Shown here: piece by piece, positions 1-10,000 of the stretch
How positions within the stretch are numbered: position 1 is the first letter of the stretch
Layout: each line of letters begins with the position of its first letter
Virus record (IMG/VR): IMGVR_UViG_3300042343_001635
Coordinates: 1-38,743 of that record
Reading direction: 5' to 3' (one strand)
Length of the DNA: 38,743 bases
DNA from: a virus
Made by a program: the position numbers and the translations under genes
The notes under the pieces: generated by a model
What the model was told of the DNA's origin: nothing
The model's input: the letters and a program-made list of their open reading frames with translations, nothing else
Database searches by the model: none

Positions 1-1718
1 TGCCCTCCACCAGGTTCGGAATGTAAATGTATAGTATCAGATGGGGTAGCTTGTAATCCAACACGACCGGTAGCATCATCTATTTGGATTTGATTATTTT
101 CTCCTAATGTAGAAGTTCCGGCTGAAATAAAACTAAATAAAGGGCCGCTAAATGAACCTTGATTGTTGTTGTATAAATTAAGAGAGTGAGAAGCGGCGGC
201 ATTCCTTTTAGAAAGGTGCCAATAATTATTTTGAGTACCACTACCACTAGTTCCTATATTAAAAGCTGCAAATTTATCACCCACAGTAACAATTGATAAT
301 TGAGCTTGAGCACTTGTACTACTACCACTATTAACAATCTGCAGCCCAGTAGAAGGTGTTAAACCATCTCCTGAGCCGGAGTTTTGGAATATAGTAAATG
401 TTGAAATATTACCACCAAGAAAACCAGCAGATGATGTAGTGTTTATTCCAACTCTACCACTACCTGTTACAAATAATATGTTAGCGTTTGTTGGTGAACC
501 TACTCGTAATAAGGTAATATTACTAGCACCACTTATATGTAGTTCTGCGGTTGGTGTTGTAGTTCCTATACCCACCTCAGTTGTTGGAGTTATTTTAACA
601 TTATTTGTAAATGTAGAGCCATTCCAACTTCTTAGTAACATACCACCATCCGCACTATCACGATGAATGTTAGGGAATGTAGCGCCACCTGCATTTATAC
701 TAACACCAGTGTTTCCATCAACAACTAAATTATGAACAGGCGTTGCTGTGCCTATACCAACATTACCACTACCTGATACGAATAAAGCAGAAGGTGCGGT
801 GGATGAAGATACTATTAATAATGCTTCATTATTAGCACCCGATATATGTAATCTTGCGTTTGGGGATGTGGTATTTATACCTATAAGACCTGATGTGTTG
901 TTTATTTGAAATCGCACCGTACTATATGAGACATCTTCGATTGTAAAGTTAGAATTAGGAACAACGCCCATTCTCCAACTATAACTGCTACCTCTATTAA
1001 ATCTAATTGCACTTCCCTGCGATGCATCCCCTATCAAATGCACTAACTCATTTGTAGCGGATGTTCCACTTATATGCAATCTTACAGTTGGTGTTGTCGT
1101 ACCTATACCTACATTACCACTACTACTTACATAAAGATGTGATGTATTAAATGCAGATGTACCATCATTCAGCATAGTTAGCAATGCTGTTGCTGCGGAA
1201 TTTTCTACTCTAAGTGCGGTTGTTACAGAGGTTGCTCCACTACCCCTAATTTCTAATTTTGCCGATGGAGATGTTTCACCAATACCCACAAACCCAGTAG
1301 AACCTACCATCCTCATTATTTCAGATGGGGCTGCAATACCATTTGTGGATGTAAAAAATCTTAAATCATTTGTACCCCCTCCAAAAATATCGGGATAAGC
1401 AATTGAATCCATATAAGCAGAGCCTCTAAATCCAAAACTTGCGCTTTGTAAAAACCCTAACCCATCATTATGATATGTTATGAATGATGTATATGTACCT
1501 ACAAAATTACCACCTATACCACGACCGGCGCCAATGTTTATATTCCCACCTTCTACAGTAAGTGTGGATAGTGGTGATGTAGTACCTATACCGACCCTAC
1601 CACTACCACTAATAAAAAAAGCCGATGCGGCTGAAGGTGAAGATACTTGTAACAAACTGGCGTTATTTGAGCCAGTTATTATAGCATTATCTATTATGGT
1701 GGGTGAAAATATATCCAT
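1..1718 (-). CDS. Tail fibre protein, N-terminal part (runs off left edge)
   Basis: An open frame starts at ATG 1718-1716 and reads without a stop for 572 codons to the window edge, so the C-terminus is missing. The product begins MDIFSPTIIDNAIITGSNN and is built from repeated short beta units of the type SGNVGIGTTTPT...LHISG, separated by Ser/Thr/Asn-rich spacers. This is typical of trimeric beta-structured tail fibres of T4-like phages. One segment (GSGATSVTTALRVENS) closely matches the fibre gene at 13066-13836, so modules are shared. The start lies 3 bp after the stop of the 933-residue gene, which suggests the same transcript. No receptor-binding tip or chaperone domain is visible in the part present. 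Fibre function is inferred from composition and neighbours. Confidence 0.85.
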   Translation of the reverse strand, partial: MDIFSPTIIDNAIITGSNNASLLQVSSPSAASAFFISGSGRVGIGTTSPLSTLTVEGGNINIGAGRGIGGNFVGTYTSFITYHNDGLGFLQSASFGFRGSAYMDSIAYPDIFGGGTNDLRFFTSTNGIAAPSEIMRMVGSTGFVGIGETSPSAKLEIRGSGATSVTTALRVENSAATALLTMLNDGTSAFNTSHLYVSSSGNVGIGTTTPTVRLHISGTSATNELVHLIGDASQGSAIRFNRGSSYSWRMGVVPNSNFTIEDVSYSTVRFQINNTSGLIGINTTSPNARLHISGANNEALLIVSSSTAPSALFVSGSGNVGIGTATPVHNLVVDGNTGVSINAGGATFPNIHRDSADGGMLLRSWNGSTFTNNVKITPTTEVGIGTTTPTAELHISGASNITLLRVGSPTNANILFVTGSGRVGINTTSSAGFLGGNISTFTIFQNSGSGDGLTPSTGLQIVNSGSSTSAQAQLSIVTVGDKFAAFNIGTSGSGTQNNYWHLSKRNAAASHSLNLYNNNQGSFSGPLFSFISAGTSTLGENNQIQIDDATGRVGLQATPSDTIHLHSEPGGG

Positions 1719-1721
1719 TTA

Positions 1722-4523
1722 TTAATAGAATATTAGGGTTCTAAAATGTGGTGTATCGTTACTCCTCAAATAGTATAAATAATCTAATCCATCCTCACTC
1801 GTTTTTAATATCATTCTCTGAGATTGTCTTGCGGTTGAGTTACCTGCGGGCAATGTAGTTGCACCATTTTCCATAATATCTCTATCAGTATCTATGTAAA
1901 CGAACTGAGCAGAAACGTTAGGTTGGATATAAATACGATTTTTACCATCGTAACTTATATTTGTTCCATCGGTTAAGTTAAAGTTGGTAGCGTGATGCCA
2001 AGATGGTATAAACGAATACTCATACATCATCGTTGCTATGTTGTATTTTACAAATCTCAATGTGGAGTTTGCTTCAAACATATAAATGTATTTTCCCAAT
2101 GAGCTAGTAGGAGTTAAGTTACTACCACTTTCTCTACCATATATCCATTTCATATCAGCCCCCCCAGCACCTGATGTTGTTGAAGTTGTATTTCTTCTAC
2201 CAGTTGGTAAAATACTATATACAGTTGTTGTATCAGGAGTTGCCGTTGTACCAGCAGCAGTATTTGTAGTACTAAATGTTATTGTATTATTGGTATTTGA
2301 TGAAATTGTTGTTTCTTGCCCCACACCCGTTCCTGCTAAAAATCTAATTTGTGCACCCACCCAAAAGTTGGTAGGCCAGTTTTTAGTTGCATCAACAAGA
2401 GTAGATGCAGTACCACCTGTCGCAGTACCAAAACCACGAGATGATGATAATTCAAATGCTATTATAACATTGTTTTGGGTTGAGGCTGCGTTTGCTGAAA
2501 GTGATGCGGTTATAAATCCTCCCGATGCGGTTTGAAATGAACGGAATTGTGATGCAGCAGTAATACCACTACCCGTTATAGGTGAACCAATGGGAACTTG
2601 TGATAATGTACCAAATTGAGATGCACTTATATAAAGGAATGGTTGTCCACTAACAGTACTACCAGTTAAGTAAAAGCTACTTGTACCAGTTGTTATACCA
2701 GTATCTAATCCATAACTTGCTCCAAATGCTTGGTCACTTAATATGTTATATCCCCATACGGCTGTATTACCTGTTAAGGTGGTAGCGGATGCTTGTGCTG
2801 TTGCCAATGTTAGAGATTGTGAGGTATTTGCTGTAATTCTTGAATAGTTAGTCGTAGGTCCGGTTGGTGAACTACTCCATACTTGCACTATATCACCTAC
2901 CCACTCATTTGTTACCCAGTTTTTAGATGTATCAAATAATAGTGTAGTTGTATGTGTGTTTAACACCGCGTTTGCTGAAGGTGTACTACCCATTGCATAA
3001 GTGAATGCGGTTGGTTGTGAAGTACCCGTTAAAGTAGCTGAAAGCGGGTATGATGATGTTGCTATAAATGTTCCATTATAAATTGCTGCATCAGCACCAG
3101 TTGCACCGCTGATTGTTATTCTATCTCCCGTCTCAAATGGATGTCCTGTAATTGTGGTTACAGTGGCTACATTGCCGGTTCTTGTAATTGCTGATATAGG
3201 AATCTGAAAACTAAAGGATGAAGAATATCTAACTGAAGCAACGTTTGCTACACCTTCATCTAATCTTTGTGATGGGTAAAATGAATTGTTTAAGTTGGAG
3301 AATTGCCCAACGGTAGCAAAATTACCACCATTTATATAAGATTTATCATCATCTACTATAATTTGGTATTGATTTGAACCGCTTGGTGCTACATCTAAAT
3401 CAGCTGCAAATTGTAGAGTATTAGGTGTATTAGATACTATTAATCTTTCAATTCCATTTGTTTTATTTACAAACCTATAATTTCTCCATTGATTAACGCT
3501 CCAGTTTTGTGTTGTGTCTACTGCTGAACGAAGTGAACCACTTGTTAAAGACCCCGTAACAAATGGTGAAGTTAATTCAGATGAAAGGGGTTCATATTGT
3601 AGGGTAGTTAAAGCTAAAAAGTTAGGCATTACACCTGTTTGACTATGTAATGGAAACCAGTTAGAATATAATGGATCGTATCTATATGCTAAAAAGAATG
3701 CATTAGTAGATATATTTTGAACACTAACCAATGAACCAATGATTATTTCAAATCTTGAACTCTTATCTAAATTAGTGGTCCAAGGGGTATCTACCGTAAT
3801 AGTGCTTCGTTGAATAACACATCGGGTCGCAGTTCCTATTGAAATTGAGTTTGCATCATATACATGGTTATATGCCTGATTTGGGTCGGTTACATGCCAC
3901 TCTGCATTAGCAAAGAATAGAGTATCATTGTTATTATATAATACCCTTCTAACAAAGTATTGTTGCGCCGTTCCTAGATATGCTTTTACTTGATAACCTC
4001 TCCATTGATTAGGCACCCATTTTTTAGTGGTATCAGTTATTGAAGTTACACCTGTTGAGGTGTTTGTATAAGTTGCAGTCGGAGTTAAATATTCCAAGTT
4101 TTCGGGTTGAGTACAAGCAGTAATAGTTCTTTCTTGCCCTCTACCCAATCCTGCTATTACTTTTATTTTCAACCCTACCACAGCACTTTCGTTGATAAAT
4201 CCACCTGTTGCGGTTGAACTACCACTTGCCCCTGCTATAAAATTACCATAGTGCCCCTGACTTAAATCCCACGAACCATTTACAGTTGATGCTGGTGAGT
4301 TGGGTAGTAAACCACCTAATGTTGTCCAAGAATCACCATAAGTGTCATATAGGTACATTGTTGTGGCCGAAGTGTGGAATGTATATCTATTATACCTACT
4401 ACCCGTTGCTGCTGCTGGGAAATTGTAAACACATGCGGCTGCTGCGGTAGTATAAGGTGAATACCTCATCCATTCCCATACGGGTTGGTCTACCATTGTT
4501 TTTAATCGTTTTGTTAGTGCCAT
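1722..4523 (-). CDS. Large virion protein with repeated DTTKNW...W units
   Basis: This 933-residue protein has no recognised enzymatic motif. Its N-terminus (MALTKRLKTMVDQPVWEWMRY) is followed by at least four copies of a unit with consensus D-[TA]-[TS]-[KQ]-[NK]-W-x(3)-[NQ]-x-W-x-[GN], then a beta-strand stretch and T[IL]xxNTxxx[IL]xF. They begin near residues 164, 338, 533 and 713, about 180 residues apart. A degenerate fifth unit sits near residue 120. The C-terminal ~130 residues (from ADMKWIYGRE) contain aromatic-rich strands that could form a propeller or lectin-like tip. The gene sits between fibre genes and is 3 bp from both neighbours. A fibre or baseplate-appendage role is inferred from position and beta-rich composition. 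Confidence 0.8.
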   Translation of the reverse strand: MALTKRLKTMVDQPVWEWMRYSPYTTAAAACVYNFPAAATGSRYNRYTFHTSATTMYLYDTYGDSWTTLGGLLPNSPASTVNGSWDLSQGHYGNFIAGASGSSTATGGFINESAVVGLKIKVIAGLGRGQERTITACTQPENLEYLTPTATYTNTSTGVTSITDTTKKWVPNQWRGYQVKAYLGTAQQYFVRRVLYNNNDTLFFANAEWHVTDPNQAYNHVYDANSISIGTATRCVIQRSTITVDTPWTTNLDKSSRFEIIIGSLVSVQNISTNAFFLAYRYDPLYSNWFPLHSQTGVMPNFLALTTLQYEPLSSELTSPFVTGSLTSGSLRSAVDTTQNWSVNQWRNYRFVNKTNGIERLIVSNTPNTLQFAADLDVAPSGSNQYQIIVDDDKSYINGGNFATVGQFSNLNNSFYPSQRLDEGVANVASVRYSSSFSFQIPISAITRTGNVATVTTITGHPFETGDRITISGATGADAAIYNGTFIATSSYPLSATLTGTSQPTAFTYAMGSTPSANAVLNTHTTTLLFDTSKNWVTNEWVGDIVQVWSSSPTGPTTNYSRITANTSQSLTLATAQASATTLTGNTAVWGYNILSDQAFGASYGLDTGITTGTSSFYLTGSTVSGQPFLYISASQFGTLSQVPIGSPITGSGITAASQFRSFQTASGGFITASLSANAASTQNNVIIAFELSSSRGFGTATGGTASTLVDATKNWPTNFWVGAQIRFLAGTGVGQETTISSNTNNTITFSTTNTAAGTTATPDTTTVYSILPTGRRNTTSTTSGAGGADMKWIYGRESGSNLTPTSSLGKYIYMFEANSTLRFVKYNIATMMYEYSFIPSWHHATNFNLTDGTNISYDGKNRIYIQPNVSAQFVYIDTDRDIMENGATTLPAGNSTARQSQRMILKTSEDGLDYLYYLRSNDTPHFRTLIFY

Positions 4524-4526
4524 AAT

Positions 4527-5045
4527 TTAACTGAATTCTAATTGGTTTCTTAAAGTTGCGTATGCTATTCTGGATTGTAGCACGAATACTGATTCGGGTG
4601 CTGATATAGTTGAAACTCCTGAAGGCCCATTTATAAATGTTTCTCCACGAGTTAGTACGGTTCCTGAACTGCCCCCAATATCTACTTGTTGTCTACCAAC
4701 AGAGTCTTGTCTTGATATTGGTTCTAATAATTTAACCATTCTACCTAACAATGCCGTTTGGTCACTCAAGTATTGAAGAGTTTCTTGTGATGCGGGGGTG
4801 TATTGGTTTTCTAAAAATATCTGTAAACTATCACTATCACTCATTAGTGATGTATTATATGTTAATGTTAATACATTATTTGTTATAGTCCCCCCATAAT
4901 TAGGGTCTGCAAAATTGTAGACAATAAGATTATCCGTTACATTTGTTATTAGTAACAACTGCGGTAATGTTATCGTCTCCGATGTATTAAATGTAATTTG
5001 CTTTGCAGCTGCATTAAATGTGTAATCTTCAAATAGTATTTTCAT
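4527..5045 (-). CDS. Small structural protein (hypothetical)
   Basis: This 172-residue protein is not recognised by family. The first ~85 residues are beta-rich (MKILFEDYTFNAAAKQITFN onwards). A helical region around residues 88-112 (ETLQYLSDQTALLGRMVKLLEP) could be a trimeric coiled coil, and a Gly/Ser-rich C-terminus follows. The order strand domain, short helix, tail suggests an adaptor or attachment protein in the fibre complex, but that is inference. A strong Shine-Dalgarno-like tract (AGGAAGGGG) lies 3 bases before the ATG. The gene is 3 bp upstream of the 933-residue protein and 9 bp downstream of the 60-residue gene. Confidence 0.75.
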   Translation of the reverse strand: MKILFEDYTFNAAAKQITFNTSETITLPQLLLITNVTDNLIVYNFADPNYGGTITNNVLTLTYNTSLMSDSDSLQIFLENQYTPASQETLQYLSDQTALLGRMVKLLEPISRQDSVGRQQVDIGGSSGTVLTRGETFINGPSGVSTISAPESVFVLQSRIAYATLRNQLEFS

Positions 5046-5054
5046 AACCCCTTC

Positions 5055-5237
5055 CTATTTTTTTATAATTCTACATAATTTTGGATAATTTTCAATTTGT
5101 AGTTTTTCCATATATCTCTCAGCCTCATCATACGAAGGAAAAAGATGTATTGGGTTATTTTCCGCATCAACTAATGAAGCCCACATAGAGCTGTTACCCT
5201 CTAAAAATTGTATTTGTATTTCGTATAGTTCGTTCAT
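5055..5237 (-). CDS. Small hypothetical protein, 60 residues
   Basis: This is a short ORF with ordinary globular composition (MNELYEIQIQFLEGNSSMWA onwards; charged C-terminus LCRIIKK). It fills the space between two fibre genes with 20 bp and 9 bp flanks. The segment PSYDEAERYMEKLQIENYPK resembles the small alpha/beta proteins common in phage genomes that lack a known role. No Shine-Dalgarno sequence precedes the ATG. Instead the TATTTATA element ends only 3 bases upstream, so the true start or its expression is uncertain. Function is unknown. Confidence 0.6.
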   Translation of the reverse strand: MNELYEIQIQFLEGNSSMWASLVDAENNPIHLFPSYDEAERYMEKLQIENYPKLCRIIKK

Positions 5238-5240
5238 AGA

Positions 5241-5248
5241 TATAAATA
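5241..5248 (-). promoter_or_regulatory. TATTTATA element before 60-residue gene
   Basis: An exact octamer ends only 3 bases before the ATG at 5237. That is too close for an ordinary leadered transcript of the 60-residue gene, so it may serve the 172-residue gene at 5045 or mark a mis-called start. Role inferred. Confidence 0.3.
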
Positions 5249-5258
5249 TTAAAAAATG

Positions 5259-7034
5259 TTAAAGAACAATTGCATACGCAAGTGACAGTGCCAATGAGTT
5301 ATTTTGTGCTATACTACCAATTGTAGCACTTGCAAAACCCGATTTTGGTGTTGAAAATGTTATAACTGATTGATTTGTGGATGTTCCTTGAATTGAATCC
5401 GGTATAACAACCTCATAATTATTATCATAAACAGTAATTACAGGTGTTCTGAAATCAAGATTATGATTAAATGTCCAAGTGGTTGATGCGGCCGATTGTG
5501 TAAATGTAGCAAAATTTTGTCCAGAGAAATATGATGCTGTTAATGCAAACGATGATGTTTTTGAGTTTTCCGCCCAACTCGATGTTCCAAAAAGAGAACC
5601 AGTAAATGATGTTGCAGTTACACCCCCGTTTACTTGAAGAGTATTTGTTGGGGTTGTTGTACCTATACCTACATTACCCGATGAGGAAATGAATACTCGT
5701 GTTGTATTGTTAGTTTCTAATTGTAAATTATTGGTATCGGTTGTACCAATAGTCATAGTAGTACCTAATGTGTTACCATCGTTTAGGATTACTGCGCTTG
5801 AACTATAAAATAACCTATTAGATGAATTTGTCCATAGGAATGTAGAACCGGGAGCAGTGGTTTGTTCTGATAATGAAAAGTTAATTCCTCTATGGTCAAA
5901 CCCCGCCGAAGCTTTAAGAACATTCTCAAAAACAACCGGTCCACCACCAGGTGCGACTTGACTCCTATAAAAATTACTTGTAAAAGAACCTGTTGTTATT
6001 ATCCCCAATATCGGGTCTTGAACCGTTTTGGTATCTACGCCAATGGCATTAAAGTTAGACCCAGTAACATTCCCATTAAATGTTGTATTTCCGTATATTG
6101 AAAATCCCTGAGGAGGAGCAGAAGTTTGTGTAAATGTAGAACCTACATCTATTTTTACTGCTTTATATGTTGACCCTATACCTCCATATACTTCTAATAA
6201 ATTGCCCCTGCTGCTAAGAGGTGTATTAGCTGTACCTCCACCTACTACAAATAAATGGTCAGGACTATTTAATGGAAAATTAAAATGGCCTATTGTGACT
6301 TGACCTGAAGCTGAAGCAATAGTACCTATACCCATTGCTACTGATGAATCTCCTCTTGCCCACGAACCCGACCCTGCTGCAAACGAAGCCATACCATCTG
6401 CATCGGTTTCTATACCCATACTGAATGCTGCCTGTCCACTTGCGGTTGTATTGATACCTGCGGCGTGTGAAGCAAGTCCTGAAGCAAGTGTACCAATGCC
6501 TTCTGCTATGGAAGCCGTTCCCAATGTTCTACTACCCGAACCAAAAACGGATGAGTTTGGAGCACCAACAGCGGTTATTGAAGGATTTACACCTGATAAG
6601 ATTGATACTGCTTCCAATGTTGTTGATACACTCGCATAAGGTGATGCGAGAGATGGTATCTTAATAGCAAAATCCGTAAAGGGTTCTGCGCTACTACTTG
6701 CTATTTCACAATACCAATCTTCATCCGTATTTAAACTAAATGAACCAGTGGACATTCCACTTGCGGTGATGCTTAATATAACATCGTTTGTGTTTACTAC
6801 CCAATTGGATAGTGTGTACATACCAATGTTTAGGTTTCCATCCTGTTGTAGAAAAACTAAACTATCTACAGATGATGTTCCTGCATTTACATTTTTTATA
6901 GTACATCCACCAGGAACAACAAGTTTTAAAGAAACTGCTCCAAGTTGAACGGATGAAGTATTACTTAATATGGAAAAAGCATAATTATCAACTGTTGTAT
7001 TTAGTGAGCCGGATGTGGTTAATGTTAATGCCAT
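5259..7034 (-). CDS. Tail fibre/adhesin with YadA-like head repeats
   Basis: This 591-residue beta-rich protein has four visible parts. The N-terminal ~150 residues form a cohesin- or Big-like beta domain (VSLKLVVPGG, VVNTNDVILSITASG). Residues ~165-265 are YadA-head-type units with short periods (ASGLASHAAGINTTASGQAA). Next come GNVGIGTTTPTNTLQVNGG units of the kind seen in neighbouring fibres. The C-terminal domain of about 80 residues (from TFTQSAASTTWTFNHNLDF) resembles a small beta-sandwich tip. YadA-head units fold as a left-handed trimeric beta-roll in bacterial adhesins, and a trimeric phage fibre is the natural reading here. The leader ACGAGAAATAAAAT before the ATG is only a weak ribosome site. 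Receptor specificity cannot be read from the sequence. Confidence 0.83.
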   Translation of the reverse strand: MALTLTTSGSLNTTVDNYAFSILSNTSSVQLGAVSLKLVVPGGCTIKNVNAGTSSVDSLVFLQQDGNLNIGMYTLSNWVVNTNDVILSITASGMSTGSFSLNTDEDWYCEIASSSAEPFTDFAIKIPSLASPYASVSTTLEAVSILSGVNPSITAVGAPNSSVFGSGSRTLGTASIAEGIGTLASGLASHAAGINTTASGQAAFSMGIETDADGMASFAAGSGSWARGDSSVAMGIGTIASASGQVTIGHFNFPLNSPDHLFVVGGGTANTPLSSRGNLLEVYGGIGSTYKAVKIDVGSTFTQTSAPPQGFSIYGNTTFNGNVTGSNFNAIGVDTKTVQDPILGIITTGSFTSNFYRSQVAPGGGPVVFENVLKASAGFDHRGINFSLSEQTTAPGSTFLWTNSSNRLFYSSSAVILNDGNTLGTTMTIGTTDTNNLQLETNNTTRVFISSSGNVGIGTTTPTNTLQVNGGVTATSFTGSLFGTSSWAENSKTSSFALTASYFSGQNFATFTQSAASTTWTFNHNLDFRTPVITVYDNNYEVVIPDSIQGTSTNQSVITFSTPKSGFASATIGSIAQNNSLALSLAYAIVL

Positions 7035-7068
7035 ATTTTATTTCTCGTTCTTTTTGTATAGGGGTGGT

Positions 7069-10000
7069 TTATAATGTAGATGGTGTATAAGAACCGTTGA
7101 CATCCCCATAAGCAAGAGCTTTTAGGTTTTTATTAATAGGTGTGCCATTCCACACAACAGATTGTGTTTCATATACCCAGTTCCCCACATTAAATGAAGA
7201 TATTCCACCGCTAAAACGACGGTTGGCTGTCAAAGCATCCAAAGAATTGATGGTGTTGGAGCCGTTTACATCAGCTGCTTTAAGTCGGAGCCCCGTCAAA
7301 GGAGTCGCACCGGTGAAGTGTCTCGTAATAGCCAATGCATCCGACCCATTCACACCACCCCATGGTTTGGTGGTGCGACCAACCAAATAGTATTCTCCAA
7401 TCGGTAGTGGAACTGGGTTCATACCGGGGGTGACCAAAACATTCTGAACATCCATTGTATAATTACCAGCACTATTGGTTTGTACGCTTATAAGCGGAAT
7501 AGTACTACCAGTTGGATAAAGGCGAACTTCACTAAAAGTCATTGGTGTTCCTGCAGTATTATCATATTTAAAACTGCCGCTAATTATGTATGTTGATGTA
7601 GATAGAACCTCTATAGTACCTGATACTGTACACCCATCTGTATTTGAAATTGTGTATGTGTATGTTTGTGCGTTTGCGTTAGCATCGATAGTACCACCAA
7701 TTGTTATTGTATGTGGTGAGGTTGGGGCAACTGAATAAGTAATCCCTGCAGGTAACCCAGACACAGTTATTATCGGGTCATCGTTATTATAAACTATATT
7801 TGTGATAGGGGATGATTGTAATACTGATTGGTTATCATATCCTGATGATAGGAATAGTCTGGTATTGCATGGTGGTGGTGGTGCGGTCCCTTCTAAGCTA
7901 GATGAAAAATAATAAATTTGACCTGTAGCTTCATCATATGTTAAAACATGATTTCTATAGCTTTGAGATAAATACTGAAATTTTACATCAGCGAATAGAA
8001 ATGAATTGTTATAATTAGGATTGGGTGTAACACTAAAACTACCCGTTATTTGAACTTGAGGAGCGATACCTGCCATAGCACCACCATAGGCTACTAATGT
8101 GTTACTTCGATTGCCAGGATCAGAACCATTACCAATTACAAAAGAGTAATTTTGGTTTAGTTGTTGATTATATGAACCAATAGCATGTTGGTGTGAGGAC
8201 GAAACAATTAATCCTTCTCCCTGTGCAAACCCATTTAATAAATAAACTTCGTTTAATTGACCGTGTGCAAACCCATAACTTTGCCTAAATAGAGTATTAT
8301 TATTTCTTGGTGGTGAGGTAGTAGATACACCTGGTCCACCATACTCATTTGGTCCTCCAAAATTACTTTCACCATATACATCTAAAGAGTATGATGGTGG
8401 TGCGCCTATACCAAGCCCAATACCCTCAAAATCACCAGGATTTTCATTTTCGTAAAATTTATTTCTTACATATATCCAATTTTTATATGCGTTAGAATCA
8501 TACGGCCCATTTATAGTAAAAATAACATCACCATCAAAACTTGCAGAATGAACCTGTGCAGTTGTTATTTCATCTAAAGTAGTGTTACCTGTGGGAGCTG
8601 TGATTTTATCCGAAGAAATGTTTCCAGATATGTTTGTTGCTGCTATAGTTCCTTGTACTAATAATGAGCCTGTAATTTGAACAGATGAACCTGTTAAATC
8701 TACAAACATAATATTACTTCTATTTGCAGCACTCGTTCCATTACCAATTATAAATGAACCTGTCCCACCAAGAGGTATATTATATCTTCCAATTACATGT
8801 TGAAAACTTCCAGATGATATAGTTCCTTCTCCGGCTACATATGAACCAATCGCAAGAGGTGATGCGAATGAACCCGAACCTGCGGTATGCGACCACTTTG
8901 CCCAAGCTTTTGTAAAATAACCTTCCGCATGCGCCCCATCAGCACCTTTTACTTCACTTTCTATACCTTCTACATGAGAGTAGTTTGAGGACTGAATTAA
9001 GTTATTGTTTCCTTCAGCATGCGAACCAGTTGCACTTGTTATCGTATTAAAAGAACCCTCCGCGTGCGAACTATATGAACCACCATCAATTGTGGCATGG
9101 TCCCCCTCCGCATGAGAATATAATGAATCTTCTATGGTATTTCTACTCCCTTCAGTATGAGAGTAATGTGAATTTTTAATTTCAGGGGAATTCGTGTCTC
9201 CTTCACCTTCACCTTCTGCATGAGAATATTCTGAACCAGCAATTACATTTCTATAACCTTCAGCATGAGAACCATCTGAATCTTGTTTTATTAGGTTTGC
9301 AACACCTTCAGCATGCGAATATGGTGAGTTTGTTTCAATTTCATTATCATAACCTTCTGTGTGAGAAGCCACAGAATATGTTCGGGTTGATTGACCTTCT
9401 GTGTGTGCATATATTGCCGATGAATGGGCTACAGTAGCATAACCCTCTGCGTGAGAACTATCAGCATTGGCCTCACTATCATTTCCTTCCGCGTGAGAAT
9501 ATAATCCAGATGCTAATGTTGAAAACCCCTCTGCATGAGAATATTCTCCCAAAGCAGTTGTAACAGCCCCTTCTGCGTGCGAACCAACACCACCTGCGTT
9601 TGTAGAACCACCTTCCGCATGAGAGTTTGAGCCTGATGCGATTGTAAGATAACCTTCGGCGTGAGAGTAATCACCATATGCTCTCGTATCACGCCCTTCA
9701 GCGTGAGAGTAATCTCCCGCAGCCCACGAAAAATAACCTTCAGCATGAGCAGCTTGTCCAGAAGCTGTTGTATAATAACCTTCAGCGTGAGCGTAACTGC
9801 CTGATTTTGCCCATGGAAAAACATCAATTATACCCACATATGTTTTATAACCTTCCGCGTGCCCAGCTATACCCCTAACAATTGTATCGTGCCCTTCAGC
9901 ATGTCCTGCTGAACCCTCAGCTTTAACAATAGAACCACTTCCCTCTGCGTGTGAATAAAAAGCACCATTTTCGGTTATTGTATAAAATCCATGTGCATGA

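Noticed and set aside
872-879. Sense TATAAATA boxes inside genes (also 14974-14981 and 34400-34407)
   Set aside because: The first two come from repeated coding for Gly-Ile-Asn-Thr in fibre units, and the third lies in the 165-residue gene 216 bases before gp25. Coding constraint explains the first two and position argues against the third.
9513-9827. Overlapping minus-strand frame of 104 codons inside the HAEG array
   Set aside because: It is an out-of-frame reading of the repeat (MLKVI, LMLKG-type), explained by the periodic DNA, with no leader of its own.
8878-9960. Regularly spaced repeats that might suggest a CRISPR array
   Set aside because: The repeat is a coding 5-residue core at ~42-base period with degenerate third positions in one long frame; there are no identical repeats with unique spacers.
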